DNA of 64,000 bases from Apostichopus japonicus. Taxonomy: Eukaryota; Echinodermata; Holothuroidea; Aspidochirotida; Stichopodidae. The notes beneath the pieces are model-generated. The model had not been told where the DNA came from. It ran no database searches and saw nothing but the letters and a program-made list of their open reading frames with translations. This document shows, piece by piece, positions 58,570 to 64,000 of this stretch. Both the position numbers and the translations under genes were made by a program. The stretch lies in the NCBI RefSeq assembly GCF_037975245.1, contig NC_092567.1, positions 22,837,376 through 22,901,375 of the forward strand, written 5' to 3'. The first letter of the stretch is position 1. Each line of letters begins with the position of its first letter.

Positions 58570-59946
58570 AAAAAGCAGAATATTAGCACTGACCAACTTT
58601 ACTATAACGATTCTCATCAAGTTCAAGATAATTCTCGTTACTGTTTATTGATCCATGCCACTATACCATTTTATGTATTTATTTTTGTGCGAAAGAAATT
58701 TTTTTTCTTGGCAAGACTGATGAACCTGATGGAGACTGGACAGGGGTCATTAAATATTATAATGCATTGATAACTTAATAACAATAACATAGTTCCTTAG
58801 AGTTAAATAAATCCTGCCTATATTAAGTGCACCCTTTAATGGATTTGACAGTTGCGCTGTCCGTAGTGATTCAATTTTAATCACAGTGATGTATGAAACA
58901 ATGGATAAAATCCCAGGTACAAGTATAACTCTGTACCATGCTCAACTCTGTGTTCAGATGTGCAGATCCCAAGTACCCTACACAATCCATTTAGCATGTG
59001 TGCTTCTTCAGCCAAACAATAAAGACACCTTAATATATCCTTGACAAAAAGGAACATTACCTATGGATATTTGTGAGGAGGGATATGAACGATTGGGTGA
59101 TAAAATTTAAAAAAATGATAGTGTATTTAAAGAGCACCAAAATCTGTCAAAGTTGTTATAATATTGCCAAAGGACACAAGACTGTACAGCTGGTACCTTC
59201 TGCAGTCATTTCAGGGGGTAGGGTGTGCGAATGGTGTTGAACGAGAGATTTAAGAAAAGAACATCTTTGTGTTGACTTGGGTCCAATGTATAGCATAAAA
59301 ATGTTTTCTTCAAATGGATAGTCAGGAGCGAAATTTACTTTTGACACATGGAAAAGGAACAGGTTCTATTGTAAAAATCCCATCTAAATTTGCAGCCAAT
59401 TCCTACACTGGGTTCTTGAGATGTTGAAAATTGAAAATTGTCACAGTTTGTATCATAAGTGAAGTTGAGGCAAACAATTGTGATGTCATAGTTGCACAGT
59501 GACAGCAAAAAGTTTTGTTTTGACCTTGCATTGGACAGGGTTACAACTTTGCCTATGACGATGTGAAGTTAAAAATAAATCAATGATGGCTGTGTAAATA
59601 AATCCTACAGAGATACATCCCAATTTTCAAGTAAAATATTGTACTTTAAGTTTGAAGTAAAACATAAAACAATTTTGTTAGTGTGCTTGTAATCTATAAA
59701 TGTTTGCTTCAAGTCTACTTCTGCTGCAAAATGTGTCAAATTCAAATGTTATCTGGAAAATAGTACATAGGAATTGATGGCAAATTTCAACAGGATGCTT
59801 ACACTGTGTTCCTCTATCATGTGTCAGTTGTAACTTTTCTTCTGGAACTATCATATGAATTTTCATATGTATGTTAAGTGGATTCTTTCCAAATAGAAAT
59901 TCACATTTTAAAGTTGGATACTAAATGCAGTTAAATCTCTCAAAAG
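58570..59946. other. Intergenic and probable PGAP4 3' flank
   Basis: No additional gene is visible. The part nearest 59946 should contain the PGAP4 3' UTR, but I could not pick a convincing polyadenylation signal on the minus strand. Confidence 0.35.
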
Positions 59947-61272
59947 TTACTCTTCAAATAAATATTTTGACGCTTCTCTTTCATTGTATTTTCCTCTTAG
60001 TGCAGAATACATGCCGATGTGTCGGAATATATTGGGCGATATTAGATACTGTCGTAGTCCTCGTTGAAGGCGATAATTTTCCAGGGCGAAATCGAGGGGA
60101 TATTGACTGTTACAGTGTGTATGTTTGAGGAAGCCAATCACATAAGGAGCTTGTCCAGCAGGAAACAGCACTGCTGGAGTACAACACGACGTTCCCGGTC
60201 CAAGGCTGTAAAAATGTTTGGAATAACTCCTGAGATATGTGAAATATGGTCTTTCCAAGATCACCAAACAGGCAAAAACTAAAAGAAAACTAAAAGCAAA
60301 TACTAAGTATAACCAGGAACCGTGGTAACCGCGGTTCTCTTCCACATCATTGCGTAACCTACACTGATATACAATATGAAGTGCGAGGGTGAACGAACCG
60401 GACACAAACAGAGAGAGAGCTACCCACTCTATAGCAAAGTACCAATTTCGCTCAAAGAATGACAAGTTGTCGGGAAAGTTGAGTTTCAACCACAACCATT
60501 CTTCGTCGTTCTCGACCAGTTCTCCTGCCTTTATGGTCGTCTCTAGTTTGGTCCGTAAGACGTGTTCTAATACTTGGTAGAAATCCAAGTGAGGGAGGGC
60601 ATCGTCTTCGACTAAAATCACATACTTTGGCTGAAAGTCCAAGGCTTCTCTGAGACAGAACATGTAATCTAATTTCTCCTTCTCGTGTTTCGCTTCGAAT
60701 ATAAAAGAGCTCCTGATGTACTTTATTCTGTATGGAAATAACGTCGTCAAGGCTTGGAATTCCTTATGAGTCTTGTGATAGGGGTCTACGTTGCACATGA
60801 AGAGAGCCGTCTTCGGTATCGCATCGTTAGCAGTGAGGACTTCATGGAGTCTAGCCATCACCTGTGTCAGGTACATTGGCTTGTCTTTACCCCCCGATGA
60901 ACCTCTTTTCGTTGTTATAACGCCGATGGCAAAACGAGGGCAGCACGTATCTTCATGCTGCTCGTATAAGGCTTTAGTTTTCGCTGGATCTAACGTCTGA
61001 ATAAAGTTTTCTGCATTTTTAGTACGGATGGAGTTGTAATTCAGTGCATTTGAAAAGTCCCCGATTCTATTCCTATAGAGCTTACAGTAAGGCAAATTAG
61101 TACACACAAATGGTAAGAGTAGTAAGAGTACAAATGCATACACTGCAGTGACCACCACTAACGTCCTTCGAATATGCCACAGTCCTCTCAGAGAGTCACA
61201 AACCACCCAACCAAACCAACCTCTTACAGCACAACGAGGGGACATAGGCCTGCTGAAAATAACCTTGCTCAT
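59947..61272 (-). CDS. PGAP4: Post-GPI attachment to proteins factor 4 (GPI-GalNAc transferase)
   Basis: 441-residue intact single-exon frame, starting ATGAGCAAG and ending EASKYLFEE. PGAP4 (TMEM246) is a Golgi glycosyltransferase that adds the GalNAc side chain to the first mannose of GPI anchors. Visible features are an N-terminal membrane segment at about residues 37-57 (LVVVTAVYAFVLLLLLPFVC), a GT-A-like domain with VEDDA around 221-225 (the DXD-type metal/UDP site), and then two more hydrophobic segments at about 280-303 and 322-342 that split the catalytic domain, a hallmark of this protein. The cysteine-containing block GPGTSCCTPAVLFPAGQAPY and the HIGMYSALRGKYN tail also fit. Human PGAP4 has 403 residues and a single coding exon as well. 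Confidence 0.94.
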   Translation of the reverse strand: MSKVIFSRPMSPRCAVRGWFGWVVCDSLRGLWHIRRTLVVVTAVYAFVLLLLLPFVCTNLPYCKLYRNRIGDFSNALNYNSIRTKNAENFIQTLDPAKTKALYEQHEDTCCPRFAIGVITTKRGSSGGKDKPMYLTQVMARLHEVLTANDAIPKTALFMCNVDPYHKTHKEFQALTTLFPYRIKYIRSSFIFEAKHEKEKLDYMFCLREALDFQPKYVILVEDDALPHLDFYQVLEHVLRTKLETTIKAGELVENDEEWLWLKLNFPDNLSFFERNWYFAIEWVALSLFVSGSFTLALHIVYQCRLRNDVEENRGYHGSWLYLVFAFSFLLVFACLVILERPYFTYLRSYSKHFYSLGPGTSCCTPAVLFPAGQAPYVIGFLKHTHCNSQYPLDFALENYRLQRGLRQYLISPNIFRHIGMYSALRGKYNEREASKYLFEE

Positions 61273-62390
61273 CTTCAGATGAATAAGCTACCACTGAATG
61301 GATATGTCCTCACTATAACCTGGGTTGATTTTTGGTGGGCTGCCACTGCATGGAGCATATCCTCAAATATTCTGGCTTTTATTGAACAGCCACTGCCCTG
61401 CATCATTCCTCTCAATAACCTGAGTTTGAAGAACAGAGAATGAAGAAAAATATAAATCCTCCTACATGTGAGTCACATATAGAACTGGAATCATACCATG
61501 GCTGTCATAAAAAAAATTAAAAAAAATCATTCTGATTGTTAATGTTTTGGAAGAATTTTGTGGGCAAGTTTCTTCAGAAAGCTAATTATTTGTAAAATTT
61601 TCCTTCCTTTCATCAGTTTAGAAGGAAAGTAGGAAAAGGATGGGTCTGATGGGATTATACCAAACAAACCTTAACCTTTAATTTCTCAAACCTTTGCACA
61701 GGCATATTAGCTTTGAGGTTGTGAGAACTGGATACAAATAAAGTGGTGATTTGGACGAAAATGCTATCGGTGATTAAAATCATGTCACCCTATTAAGATC
61801 TGACATTAAATTTGAGTAGCAATAGAGGCCACATAATTTAGTTTCCATCCAGTCTCAAATGAACACAGTCAAACCCTTATTTGTTATGCACTGTAAGTCC
61901 CAATATATACTGGAATAAATTAAGCTATTTTGGTACTGGACATAATCCTACTTTGCTTTCATTATTTCATAAATATGCCTGCATAAGTTACCAGTCACGT
62001 TACAGTAGTAAAGATTTGATAGAAAAGGAGATTCTTTCAAGCCTTTGTTTTACCTTCTGAAGCTTTTGGACGGAGGGGAGACGGATGACAGGTTTTGTCA
62101 ACAAATGCGGGGTGTGGTATCTGCTTATACAGTGCTTAGACTAAATAATAGGTACTTTGGTAGTTTGGTATGATCTCACATTATACAGTTAATGCAAAGC
62201 ACTTTGGCTTCTGACTGACATCCTCAGACCCGCTCCCAGTCTCCTCCCCCCTGTGCCCTCTCCCCGGTCCCCCATGAAAGAAAGGGTTTAACAAGTATCA
62301 GCACCAACCAGCGGCTGAGGTAGCTGGTTCCTTTGCACTTCAAGCCAAAAAATTTGTCTTTGATTGTAAGAGTTGCTACAAATGGGTGTT
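61273..62390. other. Upstream flank of PGAP4, nothing else recognised
   Basis: The first ATG of PGAP4 is preceded by ordinary AT-rich sequence that may hold a 5' UTR exon and promoter. Short plus-strand frames at 61174-61443 are shadows or chance. Confidence 0.35.
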
Positions 62391-62394
62391 ATAG

Positions 62395-62419
62395 CATATA
62401 TATATATATATATATATAT
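62395..62419. repeat. (TA)n microsatellite
   Basis: An uninterrupted TA dinucleotide run of about 25 bp. Confidence 0.92.
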
Positions 62420-62944
62420 CTTTTAGTTTTACATATGGATGCATGTCTGAAGTACAAAAGCAAACAAACAATATTCATCAATATTTTACAATGACACACT
62501 ACCAGCTTTGCAGTATGCCTAACGTTAGGAAACGATTGTTACTTATATTATTAGGCCTATGGCTACAGGTATTGCCATATTGGTTTTTAGTTTAAAACTG
62601 CTTGGGTACAGTAGTACAATTAATTGCTTCTTGGATGATGGAGTGAAGATGCTCATATTTATTACACTTCCTATTTCCCAGTATTTCATAATACACAAGC
62701 CCTTAATACTCTGAGCCTGCACACTAAATGTAATACATACTTCACTTGGGATAGTAAGGTCTTATAAGTTATATTGTTGTACCACAAGGCTGCATTACTT
62801 TATTATTTAAATGGTGTATAGCCTAGGTATTTAAATTGTCTGGCTCCATAGTACCTTGTGGACAATGGACATGTTCCGTCACACGAATAATCCACATAAG
62901 CACTCCCTAAGGTCCACCACACAAAATAATTTATTAGTACTAGT

Positions 62945-63710
62945 AGAGAGGACAAACTAAAACGAATGACAGCGAATGACCGAATGACAATTGACTCCAC
63001 ACAGGGTTAATTATCATTCGCAAATGACAGCGAATGACAGCGAATGACAATGAAGGACGGTGGTGAGAAGAGATAGAATGATTAACGGAGTGGAGTAAAT
63101 GCGGTTATTGGTTTTCTTCGCAAAATGATTTGAGGAAAATCGCATGTTACGTGGTTGCAGGGTTTTTGTGTAATTTATGGATAGAAACCACAGGGAAAGT
63201 TTTTGTGTGAGGGAAGCTTCCTCCAGGGGGCGCCCCCCCCTGCCCCCTTCCCTACGCCACTGTTACAGAGTAGCTCCATAACTGGCGCAAATGTTCTCCT
63301 TTTCCAGTCCCTTTTGCCCCCCCCCCTTAAAAATTTTTTTTTTTTTTCATAGAAATGTCCAATATAAGGAATCTTCCTGAAATTTTGAGCCGTTTCAAGA
63401 TGTATTGTTAGTTTCTAACAATTAATATCGGAAAAATGAAGTTAAATTTACTTTTTTAAATCAGACTTACAATTTCGCTTACTCTAGGTGCGTTGGTATC
63501 TTGTCCGTACTTTACTAGATCTGTAAGCCACGCACTTCGCGTCCACTCGGTTTGCGTGGCCACGAAGTCTGAACTGTGATATCCGGTTGAAGCAAATGTC
63601 TGTGCTGTCATTCACTGTCATTTGTGTTAGTCAACGCAATTTTTTAGTGTGCACAACATATTGTCATTCGTTATGTGTAACGCAATTGTCATTCGTTTCA
63701 GTAGCACCCT
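62945..63710. mobile_element. Putative foldback element with GAATGACA subterminal repeats
   Basis: At the left, AACGAATGACAGCGAATGAC and further GAATGACA words run to about 63050. At the right, CTGTCATTCACTGTCATTTG and ATTGTCATTCGTTTCAGTAG carry the inverted words. The two edges are roughly inverted copies. Another element terminus (CCCTTCCCTACGCCACTG) lies inside at 63246-63263. No target duplication was confirmed. Confidence 0.6.
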
Positions 63711-64000
63711 AATCGAGGGTGGTAATACCCAGTATCATTAGATAACATTTTTTATATATGTTGCTGCTAAGCAGTGGAATAAGTTATCAAACTTAAAGGA
63801 GTTTAAGAATGCAAACTCCTTAAATACATTTAAACATTTTATCCAGGACTTGAAACTTATTACTTATGCTCTTATCTTCATTTCATTTATTGTTCCATCT
63901 TGTATTTTATGCCATTGTCAGTTTTCTATGTATTTTCTTTTTCATTGTATTAAATTGTTATTTTTTACATTTGTATTCTATATTAGTTTTACTATTATTA
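63711..64000. other. Right edge, nothing recognised
   Basis: TTGCTGCTAAGCAGTGGAATAAGTTATC near 63760 resembles the kind of sequence (W-N-x-L-P-like) found at the 3' end of some LINE-type reverse transcriptase frames, but the window ends before this could be judged. Confidence 0.25.

Overview
The window is a stretch of animal genome, most likely an echinoderm and probably a sea cucumber. This is inferred from intron-rich metazoan genes with canonical GT..AG splice sites, a strongly deuterostome-like protein set, AT-rich non-coding DNA dotted with AGGCCTA-type motifs, and a heavy load of SINEs and terminal-inverted-repeat (TIR) DNA transposons. Species identity cannot be proven from the sequence alone.

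Four protein-coding genes are supported. (1) A CHST15-like Golgi carbohydrate sulfotransferase on the minus strand, eight coding exons from 22634 down to 1766. The exon phases join without conflict into a 545-residue reading frame with both PAPS-binding motifs. (2) NDUFA9, the NAD(P)-binding-fold subunit of mitochondrial complex I, minus strand, nine coding exons from 52127 down to 41901 and a 382-residue frame. (3) TXNL4A (DIM1, U5 snRNP), plus strand, an uninterrupted 142-residue frame at 53497-53925, head-to-head with NDUFA9. (4) PGAP4 (TMEM246), the GPI-glycan GalNAc transferase, minus strand, one 441-residue exon at 59947-61272. A U2 snRNA-like sequence lies on the minus strand near 56262-56437, next to a tRNA-derived SINE.

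Layout: 1-22.6 kb is the sulfotransferase gene. Its introns hold several tandem-repeat arrays, a SINE split by a 1.65-kb hAT-like element, and a second hAT-like element that itself hosts a smaller element. From 22.7 to 41.9 kb no gene is visible; the region is repeat-dominated. Its centre is a nest in which a 1.9-kb TIR element (29626-38229) is split by a 6.7-kb TIR element that carries an inverted, intact second copy of the same 1.9-kb element. 41.9-52.1 kb is NDUFA9 with transposons in introns 1, 6 and 8. 52.1-64 kb holds TXNL4A, the U2-like sequence, a repeat family ending in a covarying hairpin, PGAP4 and a repeat-rich right end.

The genes do not form a functional cluster. They are housekeeping or glycan-processing genes that happen to be neighbours. 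The most unusual material is in the mobile DNA: exact target-site duplications allow the order of insertions to be read directly, and one repeat family keeps a 3'-terminal hairpin whose stem sequence differs between copies while pairing is kept.
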